A stretch of DNA of 64,000 nucleotides from Fusobacterium sp. (GTDB taxonomy: Bacteria; Fusobacteriota; Fusobacteriia; Fusobacteriales; Fusobacteriaceae): the NCBI RefSeq assembly GCF_032477075.1, contig NZ_JAWDXO010000032.1:1-64000 (forward strand). The letters run 5' to 3'. The position numbers were made by a program, and so were the translations under genes. Below the pieces are notes generated by a model that was not told where the DNA came from, did no database searches, and was given only the letters and a program-made list of their open reading frames with translations. Below are positions 34,404-42,077 of the stretch, one piece after another; within the stretch, counting starts at the first letter, position 1; every line of letters starts with the position of its first letter.

Positions 34404-35876
34404 CTATTCGTATACTTTTTTTATTTCATTTTTTTCTCCATATGACTCAAATTCTATTATTAAGGAATCATCTTTATAAATATTGTTTTTTTCCAGCTCT
34501 TTTAATATTATATCTTTATCATTTTCATTAAGACAATTAATTATTATAGGATCAAGATTTTTACTTATTCTCACTTTACAAAAATTTATTATATTTAAAT
34601 TTTCTATATATATTTCATAAAAAATTATATAAATTCCTTCAATTCCATTTGTGCAATAAATATTTTTATACTTTAAATTATTAAAATTAATATTTTCTAT
34701 ATCTCTAACAAAGAGTTCACCCATTTCATCAAGATAAAAAATTTCTGCATACATTGGAACAAGTATTTTTTTATTTTCATCATTGTCATAATATCTTTTT
34801 GATCTTTTTCTTTCTTTTACAATTTTACATAAAAAAGAATCTATATTTTGATTTTCATTTTCCTTAAAACGTTTTTCAGTTAAAATTTCTCTACCTTTTA
34901 AAATTTGTGTTCCTTCAGAAGTGTATATAACCTTTGGCTTTTTGATACTTTTTTTTATTAATCTATTATTCTTTATTTCTTGTTTATTTTCAAGTTCTGA
35001 TAAAACTATGTATTTTATTTCATTTTTGAATTTTAAAAGTTTTATTTTCTCAATTTCTATTATCCTGTTTGGCTTTATTAATATAGATTTTTTTTCTTCC
35101 TTTTTTTTCAAATCTAAAAATCTAATATTTTTATCATATAATTTTTGGGGGAGAATCTCATAATCTGAATATTGTTGCTCTCCATTAAAGTTATAAATTT
35201 CAAGTTTCCCTCTATATTCACATATAAAAAAATTTTCAATTCTTTCATAATTATCAAAATAAGCTGTTTTATCTTTTTTTAGTTTTCTAAAAGTATATTT
35301 ATTTTTTTCTTTTATAAAAAATGTTTTTCCATTATCTGATATAAACTCAATTCTTTGAAATTCATCAGTTATTATATTTTTTAAATCAATATTTAAAGGA
35401 ATCACATCATTTTGACCTACTTTAAATATCCTTAAATTTTTTCTATTAATAGCATTATTATTTATTACAAGATATTTAACTACATATTTTTCATTTTCAG
35501 TTCCTGCATTTAAAATGTCACTAAAATCTTCTAAATTTTCTAAATCTTCTAAATTTTCTGTTGAGTTTGTTATAAATTCTGTAGCTTTAATTTTAAATAA
35601 ATCAATAGTTTCATTTTTTTGCAAAACATATAAATAATACTTTTTCCCTTTTCTTGCAATTCCCACTCTAGTACAATAAAAAAAAGTTTTATACTCCCGA
35701 AAAATTCTCTTCTCTTTATCATTTCCTATTTTACTACATTCTATAAATTCCTTAACACAGTAAAAATCATCACTTAGAATTTTTTGCCCCTTATAATCGT
35801 TCTTAAATGTTAGTTTATCTTCTGGTACCTTAGTGATAATATCAAATCTTGAAAAAAAATCATTTGCGTCTCTCAT
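34404..35876 (-). CDS. Large hypothetical protein, cargo slot 2 (B)
   Basis: 490 aa from the ATG at 35876 (AAAGGG upstream; an ATG nine bases earlier overlaps it). There is no recognised family, signal peptide or membrane helix. The protein is rich in short strands with repeated aromatic/charged patterns (GKKYYLYVLQKNETIDLFKI, IENFFICEYRGKLEIYNFNG, KILVPMYAEIFYLDEMGELF). A beta-propeller or WG-repeat-like fold is possible. It does not look homologous to the 520-aa protein in the same slot of element A. Probably variable cargo. Confidence 0.5.
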   Translation of the reverse strand: MRDANDFFSRFDIITKVPEDKLTFKNDYKGQKILSDDFYCVKEFIECSKIGNDKEKRIFREYKTFFYCTRVGIARKGKKYYLYVLQKNETIDLFKIKATEFITNSTENLEDLENLEDFSDILNAGTENEKYVVKYLVINNNAINRKNLRIFKVGQNDVIPLNIDLKNIITDEFQRIEFISDNGKTFFIKEKNKYTFRKLKKDKTAYFDNYERIENFFICEYRGKLEIYNFNGEQQYSDYEILPQKLYDKNIRFLDLKKKEEKKSILIKPNRIIEIEKIKLLKFKNEIKYIVLSELENKQEIKNNRLIKKSIKKPKVIYTSEGTQILKGREILTEKRFKENENQNIDSFLCKIVKERKRSKRYYDNDENKKILVPMYAEIFYLDEMGELFVRDIENINFNNLKYKNIYCTNGIEGIYIIFYEIYIENLNIINFCKVRISKNLDPIIINCLNENDKDIILKELEKNNIYKDDSLIIEFESYGEKNEIKKVYE

Positions 35877-36042
35877 TAACACCATCCCTTTTTATTTTTT
35901 GATTATTTTATTTTATAAATTTTAAGAAGTTTTTTAACTTTTAAATAAGGAAATAAGTAAAACTAAATACAATAAAGTAAATTTATTTGTTACTATTACT
36001 TTAACAGGAATAATTACAAAAAATTTTGGGAAAAATTAGGGA

Positions 36043-36068
36043 AAATAAAAAATTTAAATTTTTTATTT
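36043..36068. promoter_or_regulatory. 26-bp AT palindrome in divergent promoter region (B)
   Basis: Perfect palindrome with arms AAATAAAAAATTT and AAATTTTTTATTT. It is flanked by direct TTGGG/TAGGGAA motifs on the left (36026-36041) and inverted TTTCCCAATTCCCAA on the right. The region 35886-36174 separates the slot 2 gene from the AAA+ operon and probably contains operators for a regulator of both. Confidence 0.5.
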
Positions 36069-36174
36069 AACCTAATAAAATTGAGGTTTCCCAATTCCCA
36101 ACTTTTAAAACTATATATAGTTTAGCACATATTTAATAGAAAAAAATAAAAAATTTACAAGGAGGAAAAGCAGA

Positions 36175-36771
36175 ATGAAAGAACTTGAAAAAGAAATTCA
36201 AGAAAAAATTATTTCTATTGCTATGCAAGGAGGATATAAAAATATCTTAAATATGGCACTTGGAAAATGTTACTGTTATTCAGATGTTCTAACTTTTTTA
36301 ATCTCAGCATCAACTAATTATTGTATTTTGGGACAAGGGGTGATTTATTTAGAAGATAATTTTAATGAAAATATTGATAATTCCTTTTTAGAAAATATCT
36401 CAAATAATTTTATTGAAATATCCAATCAAGAACAGTTTGAAAAATTCAAAAAACACCTAGAAATAATAAATAAAGAGCAATTAAGAGTCGAAGAGGAAAA
36501 TAGAAAAAATATTGATGAACAAATAATGGAAAGTATTATTGAAGAACTTCCAAATGAAACTGAAGAAAATAGAAAAAAATTATTAACTCTAGTAAAAGAT
36601 GCTGAAGGAAAAACAAAAGAAAAACTATTAGTATTAATGGATTCCGCTTATGAAATAGTAGGTTCTCAGGGAAAAATAACGGAAATTTTCATGACAAATC
36701 CTAACTTAAAAATTAGTAAAAATACTTATAACCGTAAAGAAAGAGAAAAGGTGATTAATAATGGAAAATAA
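36175..36771 (+). CDS. Helical protein preceding AAA+ ATPase (B)
   Basis: 198 aa with AAGGAGG upstream. The N-terminal 60 residues include a cysteine-bearing segment (GKCYCYSDVLTFLISASTNY). The rest is charged helix (IINKEQLRVEEENRKNIDEQ), then a C-terminal region resembling a helix-turn-helix (EIFMTNPNLKISKNTYNRKE). The gene overlaps the AAA+ gene by 11 bp, so the products are made together. It is not homologous to the zinc-ribbon protein in the same position of element A. No family is recognised. Confidence 0.55.
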   Translation: MKELEKEIQEKIISIAMQGGYKNILNMALGKCYCYSDVLTFLISASTNYCILGQGVIYLEDNFNENIDNSFLENISNNFIEISNQEQFEKFKKHLEIINKEQLRVEEENRKNIDEQIMESIIEELPNETEENRKKLLTLVKDAEGKTKEKLLVLMDSAYEIVGSQGKITEIFMTNPNLKISKNTYNRKEREKVINNGK

Positions 36772-38593
36772 TAAAATAGAAGTTTTAATTAATGCAATAA
36801 TTGATTTTAAAAAAAGTTTATCTCCAGAAGAAAGAAAAATATTTATTGAACAGCTTTTGTCAAGTGAAGATTTATCAAAACAAAATCTTAGCTTTGAAGA
36901 AGTTCCTTATCCTAATAATGATAAGGTTTCCTTATCTACAGTGAAAAAAAATGATTTAAAACGCTTAAAATATAATGAAACTACCACTCAAATAGAATTA
37001 GTTTTAGAAGGAAAATTTGAATATGAGGAAGACAAAATAAAATTTATATCATCATATCTAGATGAGAATCTCTATTGTTATTTTATTAAAAAAGAACAAA
37101 ATGAATTCCTTAACAAATATGAAGGAAAAAACCAACTAATTCAAGCAGAAATTCGTTATACTCCAATTATTGATAAATTTACTCTCCATAATATAAAGAT
37201 ATATGTCCACTTTAATCCAATAGAAAATTGGATTAAGATACAGAAGAATTCTGATTTAATTTCAAAGCTTTCCAATATAGCCAAATATTTATGTATTGAT
37301 GCTGAAAAACTTCTATTTTTTGAACTATGTACTTTATCATTACGATTAGTCCCATTAGTTCAAAAACATTATTTATATGTTGAGCTTGCACCTAGAGGAA
37401 TTGGAAAAACTACTTTATATGAAAAACTTCAATATTCATTACAATCTACACTTTTAACTAGAGCTAATATGTTTATTGACAGTAGAAATAAAAAAAATGG
37501 AGACTTTCTTACTTGTGAAAATTCTTTCATTATTGATGAGTTTCAAAAAATCCAAGATACTGAAGTCTTTGCAATGTTGCAAATATATCATTCTGGTGAT
37601 AAAAATACTGGAACTATTACTATAAACTCACAAAACAAGAGAACAATGGATATCTCTACCATATTATTAGGAAATGTACCTCAAAATATTGATTACACAC
37701 ATATCTATTCTCAAAAAATAAATATTTTTAAAAATACAGCTATAGTAAATGAAAATGATAAAACAGGTGATGCTTTTATTAGCAGAATAGATGGACTAGT
37801 AAATTCTGCTGGCTGTAGAGAATTTTCTCCAGATATGAAGTTAGAAGAATTAGAAAATACAGATGATTATTCATTCACATTCCTTAGAAGTCTTTGTGAT
37901 GATTTAAGGGAACAAAAAATAGATATAAAAGAACTTTTAATAAGACTTAATGTAAATTTTCAAAGTAATAGCAGTCGTTCTCAAAATGCTGTTGAAAAAA
38001 CTTTTGAAGGACTTGTGAAACTTTTATATCCTGAACTTATAGCCAATTTAAATATTAGAGGAATTGAAAATGAATTACTATTTCTATATGAAAAAGCAAT
38101 TGAAGCCAGAAAAACAGTTGATAATATGTTGAAAATTATTAAACCAGATGAAAAAAAAGAAGATACTTTTCCCAAACTTTATAGCTATGTGAGAGGAGAT
38201 ATTTTAGGTATAAATGGTAACTATAAAAGTACTCCACATAGAATTCTTATAATTGATAGAGATAAAGTTATGAAATTACCTTTGGATAAAATAGGCATTA
38301 TACAAAATAGAAGAGAAAAAGAGCTTCTTGAATCTTTAAATTACAAGACAGAATATACTGAAAGTAACATTTTCTCACATGAAAATTGTATTACTTCAGA
38401 GATAATAAAAAAATATTTATGTAATTTTGAAACAAATAATATTCTCAATCGTGACTGGTCAAAAACAAAGGAATACAGAGATTCTTCAATAAACTATGAT
38501 TATAACTATTTAACAGGTGAGTATGAGGAGATTGATAGTGAGGAACGTGACGAAATTATTAATTTTTCATTCTATAACATAAATAAAAAATGA
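36761..38593 (+). CDS. BrxL-like AAA+ ATPase (B)
   Basis: 610 aa. A helical and strand-rich N-terminal region (about 1-190) precedes the ATPase core: LRLVPLVQKHYLYVELAPRG, Walker A APRGIGKTT, Walker B SFIIDEFQ, sensor-1-like TILLGNVP. The LARLVP..E..Y..VELGPRGTGK pattern is typical of BrxL. A FDEVAG-like element corresponds to IIDEFQKIQD. No Lon-type protease Ser-Lys dyad is seen at the C-terminus. BrxL has an MCM-like ring fold, so a replicative helicase role in the element is plausible. No other BREX genes are present. Confidence 0.6.
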   Translation: MENNKIEVLINAIIDFKKSLSPEERKIFIEQLLSSEDLSKQNLSFEEVPYPNNDKVSLSTVKKNDLKRLKYNETTTQIELVLEGKFEYEEDKIKFISSYLDENLYCYFIKKEQNEFLNKYEGKNQLIQAEIRYTPIIDKFTLHNIKIYVHFNPIENWIKIQKNSDLISKLSNIAKYLCIDAEKLLFFELCTLSLRLVPLVQKHYLYVELAPRGIGKTTLYEKLQYSLQSTLLTRANMFIDSRNKKNGDFLTCENSFIIDEFQKIQDTEVFAMLQIYHSGDKNTGTITINSQNKRTMDISTILLGNVPQNIDYTHIYSQKINIFKNTAIVNENDKTGDAFISRIDGLVNSAGCREFSPDMKLEELENTDDYSFTFLRSLCDDLREQKIDIKELLIRLNVNFQSNSSRSQNAVEKTFEGLVKLLYPELIANLNIRGIENELLFLYEKAIEARKTVDNMLKIIKPDEKKEDTFPKLYSYVRGDILGINGNYKSTPHRILIIDRDKVMKLPLDKIGIIQNRREKELLESLNYKTEYTESNIFSHENCITSEIIKKYLCNFETNNILNRDWSKTKEYRDSSINYDYNYLTGEYEEIDSEERDEIINFSFYNINKK

Positions 38594-38607
38594 TTATATA
38601 TTATAAA
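38594..38607 (+). promoter_or_regulatory. Shared 14-mer upstream of xis (B)
   Basis: Exact TTATATATTATAAA, 34 bp before the xis ATG and immediately after the AAA+ stop codon. Same position as in element A. Confidence 0.5.
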
Positions 38608-38641
38608 TTAACTAAAAAAAGATGAATAGGAGGAAATAAAC

Positions 38642-38848
38642 ATGGGAACAAGAATTTCTACAAAAAAAGCTGCCTCTCTGCTAGGTTTACCCGAACAAAC
38701 ACTCAGAATTTTTCTTCAACATGGTAGATTTAAAGAATTTGCTGAAGCTATAAAAAAAGAAGGCTCAAAACATTGGACCTATTATATAAATGAAAATAGG
38801 TTATATGAATATATTAAAATAAAAAGACCTGTTCAGACAGCAATCTAA
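38642..38848 (+). CDS. Excisionase-like HTH protein (B)
   Basis: 68 aa with AGGAGG upstream. MGTRISTKKAASLLGLPEQT is a helix-turn-helix of the MerR/Xis type, followed by GSKHWTYYINENRLYEYI. It precedes the integrase gene and a conserved hairpin. It is probably the recombination directionality factor for element B. Similarity to the A protein means cross-action between the two tandem elements is possible. Confidence 0.75.
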   Translation: MGTRISTKKAASLLGLPEQTLRIFLQHGRFKEFAEAIKKEGSKHWTYYINENRLYEYIKIKRPVQTAI

Positions 38849-38868
38849 ACAGGTCTAAGTAAAACAAA

Positions 38869-38917
38869 TACCAGAGTATATAACTCTCACTACAATTAGA
38901 GTATATCATCTCTGGTA
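38869..38917 (+). terminator. Conserved hairpin between xis and int (B)
   Basis: TACCAGAG and CTCTGGTA outer arms with inner ACTCT/AGAGT pairing, followed by TTTTTAAT. It corresponds to 13332-13381 in element A. A second inverted repeat (AGACCTGTT/AACAGGTCT, 38825-38857) overlaps the end of xis. Confidence 0.7.
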
Positions 38918-38955
38918 TTTTTAATAAAGTAATATTTTTAAAGGAGATGGTATTT

Positions 38956-39984
38956 ATGAAAAGAGCAAACAGTAATGGAAGTGTAACCAAACTCAGTGGA
39001 AATAGGAGAAGACCATATTTAGTTAGAGTTACACTAGGTTGGAATGAAAAAACAGGAAAACAAATTAGAAAAGTTATAGGAACCTATATCACCCAAAAAG
39101 AAGCCAATAAAGCTCTTGCTGATTATTTAGATACACCATATGATTTAGAATTAGCAAATATTACCTTTAAATATGTTTATGATAAATGGAGCCAACCTAA
39201 GTATCAAAAAGTCAGTAATTCTGCTATATTAGGTTATAAATCAGCCTATGATAATGTTGAAAAACTACATAATATGAAGATAAAAGATATTAAAGCTAGG
39301 CATTTACAAGAGGCTATAGATAACTGTCCTAAAGGGCTAGCTACTAAAAAGAAAATAAAATATCTATTTGGACAAATATTTGCTTATGCTATGCAAAATG
39401 ATATTATCTCAAAAGATTACAGTAAATATATTGACATTGGTAAAACTCTAACTGAAAATAAAAGAGAACCATTTAATACTAAAGAAATCGAATTATTATG
39501 GAAACATTTAGATGATATAGAGTTTATTGATACTGTGTTGATTATGATTTACAGTGGATTTAGAATAGGAGAGTTACTTGAACTTGAAATAATAAATATT
39601 AATCTCACTAATAAGACTATGCTAGGAGGATTAAAAACAGAAGCTGGTAAAAATAGATTAGTTCCTATTCATCCTAAAATTTTTCCTTTAATAAAGAAGA
39701 GATATGACTCAAATGAAAAATACCTTATTGTAAACTTTAAGGGGAAAAAAATGAAATATGATAATTATTATAGAGAAAAATTTATTCCAATTATGGAACA
39801 ATTAAATATGAAACATAGACCTCATGATTGTCGTCATACTTTTGCTACATTACTTAGTAATGCAAATGCCAATTCTACAGCTATCAAGAAAATGATAGGA
39901 CATGAAAGTTATATCACTACTGAAAAAATCTATACTCATAAAGATATAGAAGAATTAAGAAAAAATGTAGAGCTTATAAAATAA
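38956..39984 (+). CDS. Tyrosine integrase for the rpsI site (B)
   Basis: 342 aa from ATG 38956; an ATG three codons earlier overlaps the AAAGGAG ribosome site. Domains match the element A integrase: arm-binding N-terminus (LSGNRRRPYLVRVTLGWNEK), core-binding region, and catalytic domain with YSGFRIGELLELEI, HRPHDCRHTFATLL and IGHESYITTEKIYTH. Differences from A concentrate in the N-terminal arm-binding part, which fits the different arm repeats of the two elements. It integrates element B at the rpsI 3' end. Confidence 0.9.
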   Translation: MKRANSNGSVTKLSGNRRRPYLVRVTLGWNEKTGKQIRKVIGTYITQKEANKALADYLDTPYDLELANITFKYVYDKWSQPKYQKVSNSAILGYKSAYDNVEKLHNMKIKDIKARHLQEAIDNCPKGLATKKKIKYLFGQIFAYAMQNDIISKDYSKYIDIGKTLTENKREPFNTKEIELLWKHLDDIEFIDTVLIMIYSGFRIGELLELEIININLTNKTMLGGLKTEAGKNRLVPIHPKIFPLIKKRYDSNEKYLIVNFKGKKMKYDNYYREKFIPIMEQLNMKHRPHDCRHTFATLLSNANANSTAIKKMIGHESYITTEKIYTHKDIEELRKNVELIK

Positions 39985-39987
39985 ATT

Positions 39988-40020
39988 TATACTCTCTTGT
40001 TATTGCAAGGGGGTATTTTT
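39988..40020 (+). terminator. Terminator of integrase (B)
   Basis: TACTCTCTTG and CAAGGGGGTA arms with a short loop and a T-run after the integrase stop. Confidence 0.65.
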
Positions 40021-40090
40021 TTATAAAATATGATATCCTTAATTTTTTGCTTATAATCCTTAATTTTAGGTTTCTTTAACTCCTTCATTT

Positions 40091-40122
40091 TGTTACCTAC
40101 CTGTTGGCTGCTTGTTACCTAC
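40091..40122. repeat. Paired arm-type sites TGTTACCTAC (B right end)
   Basis: Two exact copies of TGTTACCTAC, 22 bp apart, 35-66 bp from the att repeat. The same core occurs near the left end at 14707. Confidence 0.55.
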
Positions 40123-40156
40123 AACAAAAAATTTTCTTAATTTTTTAAACACTTAA

Positions 40157-40229
40157 ACAAATAAAAAACCCCACAAACATTGTGTTTGTGGAGTCTGTAA
40201 AATCCAACCAATTATCTTTTTGAGAATTG
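40157..40229. repeat. att repeat at the 3' end of rpsI
   Basis: Second copy of the 73-bp repeat, overlapping the final rpsI codons (QFSKR and stop, minus strand) and its terminator. Integration here leaves the rpsI reading frame intact because the element brings or retains the same terminal sequence. The hairpin at 40171-40191 followed by a T-run on the minus strand should terminate rplM-rpsI transcription. Confidence 0.95.
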
Positions 40230-40616
40230 AGGACTTCTTCTTGCTTTTTTCTTTCCGTATTTTTTTCTTTCTACCATTCTTGAGTCTCTAGTTAAGAATC
40301 CAGCTTCTCTTAAAGCTGATTTTAAAGCTTCATCAGAAAGTAGTAATGCTCTTGCTACACCATGTCTGATAGCTCCAGCTTGTCCAGAGTTTCCTCCTCC
40401 AACTACATTAACTCTTACTTCAAATTTATCTAAAGTTTCAGTTAATACCAATGGTTGTTCTACTATTCTAGAAAGAATTTGTCTTCCTCCAAAATATTCA
40501 GCCATTGATTTTCCATTTATTTCAATTCCTTTTCCTCCAGGAATTAGTCTTACTCTTGCTACAGAAGTTTTTCTTCTACCAGTTCCTCTATATTGAATCA
40601 TTTCAGCCACTGTCAT
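40212..40616 (-). CDS. rpsI: 30S ribosomal protein S9
   Basis: 134 aa with the S9 hallmarks: [14 protein letters not shown] near the N-terminus, a [14 protein letters not shown] region, [20 protein letters not shown], and the basic tail [17 protein letters not shown]. It is 10 bp downstream of rplM and co-transcribed with it. It binds 16S rRNA in the small subunit head, and the C-terminal tail reaches the P site. The last codons are part of the att repeat, so the element integration conserves the essential C-terminus. Confidence 0.98.
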   Translation of the reverse strand: MTVAEMIQYRGTGRRKTSVARVRLIPGGKGIEINGKSMAEYFGGRQILSRIVEQPLVLTETLDKFEVRVNVVGGGNSGQAGAIRHGVARALLLSDEALKSALREAGFLTRDSRMVERKKYGKKKARRSPQFSKR

Positions 40617-40626
40617 TTACCCCCTA

Positions 40627-41061
40627 TTAAAATTCTACCTTTACTGGTTTTTGTGCTGCATGTGCATGTTCTGCCCCTACAAACACTCTTAATCTTGTTA
40701 GTTGTTCTCTTCCTAATTTATTTTTTGGAAGCATTCTTTTAACAGCTAGCATTAATAGTTCTTCTGGTTTTTTATCTAAGATTTCTCCTAGTTTTCTTTC
40801 TCTTAATCCACCTGGAAATCCAGAGTGATTGTAATATGTTTTATCAGTTAATTTCTTTCCAGTAACCATTATTTTAGCTACATTAGTAACTACTACAAAA
40901 TCTCCTCCATCAATATGTGGAGTGAAAGTTAATTTTTCTTTACCCATTAATTTTTTAGCAACTTCAACTGCTAATCTACCTAATATTTGTCCTTCTGCGT
41001 CGTAATGATGCCATTCTCTAACAACATCTTCTTTTCTTTGCATAAAAGTATACTTTTTCAC
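40627..41061 (-). CDS. rplM: 50S ribosomal protein L13
   Basis: 144 aa with a GTG start (41061) and GAGGAGG ten bases upstream. It has the typical WHHYDAEGQILGRLAVEVAKKLMGK, YNHSGFPGGLRERKLGEIL, and MLPKNKLGREQLTRLRVFVGAEHAHAAQKP segments. L13 is an early assembly protein of the large subunit. It forms an operon with rpsI under a consensus promoter and a structured leader (41062-41140), which may allow feedback control. Confidence 0.98.
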   Translation of the reverse strand: MKKYTFMQRKEDVVREWHHYDAEGQILGRLAVEVAKKLMGKEKLTFTPHIDGGDFVVVTNVAKIMVTGKKLTDKTYYNHSGFPGGLRERKLGEILDKKPEELLMLAVKRMLPKNKLGREQLTRLRVFVGAEHAHAAQKPVKVEF

Positions 41062-41137
41062 TTTAATTTTTCCTCCTCAAATGTTATATCTTCATAATAT
41101 AACGCAACGGTCCTTTTGTGGGAAAGGTTTAATATAC
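41062..41137 (-). promoter_or_regulatory. Structured 5' leader of rplM-rpsI
   Basis: About 75 nt between the predicted start site and the GTG. It contains CCTTTCCCACAAAAGG and GTTATAT...ATATAAC stems with GGACCGTTGCG between them. Ribosomal L13 operons in other low-GC bacteria have autoregulatory leaders, so this may be an L13-binding site. This is inferred, not shown. Confidence 0.45.
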
Positions 41138-41143
41138 CTAATT

Positions 41144-41172
41144 ATTATATTCATTTTCCTTTATTATGTCAA
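41144..41172 (-). promoter_or_regulatory. Consensus sigma-70 promoter of rplM-rpsI
   Basis: TTGACA (41172-41167) and TATAAT (41149-41144) on the minus strand with exactly 17 bp between them: a perfect consensus housekeeping promoter. Confidence 0.9.
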
Positions 41173-41181
41173 GCTTTTTCT

Positions 41182-41895
41182 TTATTTTTCTTCAGTTTTT
41201 TCAACATTTTCTTCTTCTTTTTTTTCTGGCTCAGCTTCAGGTTGTTTAGGAATAGGATTTCCAAACATCCATTCAATTTGTCTTCTTATTCCTGTAAGGT
41301 CAAATATTCTGTCTCCAACAGTTATTCTATCATTTTCTGGAATAGCAATATGCCCCTCTTCTAATGGAATATTTTTATCAAGACTTATTTGAATTTTTAC
41401 AGGTTCTGTATCCTCAACTGGTTTAAATTCTGTTTTAACAGTTTTTATTACGCCTTCAGTTTCTAATATATGAGCTATCTCTTCATCAGCAAATCTTCTT
41501 TGAGGTGGATAATCAGCGATGAATAAATCTGCTGTTTGAATAAATTTCACTTTATCTTCTGCTATTTTTTCAAATATATCTATTGTATATTTTCCTCTTT
41601 CAGTTATCAAGAATTTTTCTAAATCAAGTATTTTTTTACCTACCCCAAATGGATCTAAATATACTCCAAACTCTCCTTTTGTAATTAATGTATCATCAGG
41701 TGCATTTAATCTTACTTCAAACATTGTTGGTCTTTCTAAATCAGAAAAAGTTAAAACTATTGATAAATTTGCCATTGGAAATGGGAACATTGGTTGAATT
41801 AAGTTATCAAAAGCTCCAAATATATCAACCATTCCTGATACTTGTGGATTTACCTGTGCTTTGTATGCTGTTACAATACTTTTTAATTTTGCCAT
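41182..41895 (-). CDS. Conserved hypothetical protein, DUF6941-like
   Basis: 237 aa. The first 130 residues (GMVDIFGAFDNLIQPMFPFP, LSIVLTFSDLERPTMFEVRL, DTLITKGEFGVYLDPFGVGK) resemble small DUF6941-type proteins. The C-terminal 40 residues are proline- and glutamate-rich (PKQPEAEPEKKEEENVEKTE) and probably disordered. No enzyme motif is seen. It stands alone upstream of the rplM promoter, with a terminator of the flavoprotein gene behind it. Function unknown. Confidence 0.5.
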   Translation of the reverse strand: MAKLKSIVTAYKAQVNPQVSGMVDIFGAFDNLIQPMFPFPMANLSIVLTFSDLERPTMFEVRLNAPDDTLITKGEFGVYLDPFGVGKKILDLEKFLITERGKYTIDIFEKIAEDKVKFIQTADLFIADYPPQRRFADEEIAHILETEGVIKTVKTEFKPVEDTEPVKIQISLDKNIPLEEGHIAIPENDRITVGDRIFDLTGIRRQIEWMFGNPIPKQPEAEPEKKEEENVEKTEEK

Positions 41896-42008
41896 TACTC
41901 TTACCCCTTTTTTTGTTTTTTATTTTACACTTAGCTTTAATATACCATATTTTTATTTATTTTGTAAATAGTTACAACTATATTTTAAAATATTACTGAA
42001 ATAAAAAA

Positions 42009-42065
42009 ATGAGAGTATCCCTCAAGAAAGATTATATTTAATCCTACTTTTTGAACACTCTCATT
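42009..42065 (-). terminator. Terminator of flavoprotein gene
   Basis: ATGAGAGT and ACTCTCAT arms enclosing a long loop, with T-run, right after the flavoprotein stop. Confidence 0.65.
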
Positions 42066-42077
42066 CAATTTTATTTT

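Larger units (their letters stand above)
14672..40229. mobile_element. Integrative element B (complete)
   Basis: About 25.6 kb lies between the two identical 73-bp repeats. Integrase and Xis genes sit at the right end. The sequence TGTTACCTA occurs near the left end (14707) and twice near the right end (40091, 40113), as expected for integrase arm sites. It carries restriction genes, an HD/YwgA pair, a dynamin operon and the replication/recombination scaffold shared with element A. Excision would leave one intact copy of the rpsI end. Confidence 0.88.

Noticed and set aside
36761..38593. A BREX defence system, because of the BrxL-like protein
   Set aside because: No PglX, PglZ, BrxC or BrxA/B homologues are present in either element. 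The gene occupies a replication-module position instead.
1..40229. A conventional prophage or an integrative conjugative element
   Set aside because: No terminase, portal, capsid, tail, lysis, relaxase, coupling-protein or type IV secretion genes were seen. Only the annealing and Gp157-type genes are phage-like.
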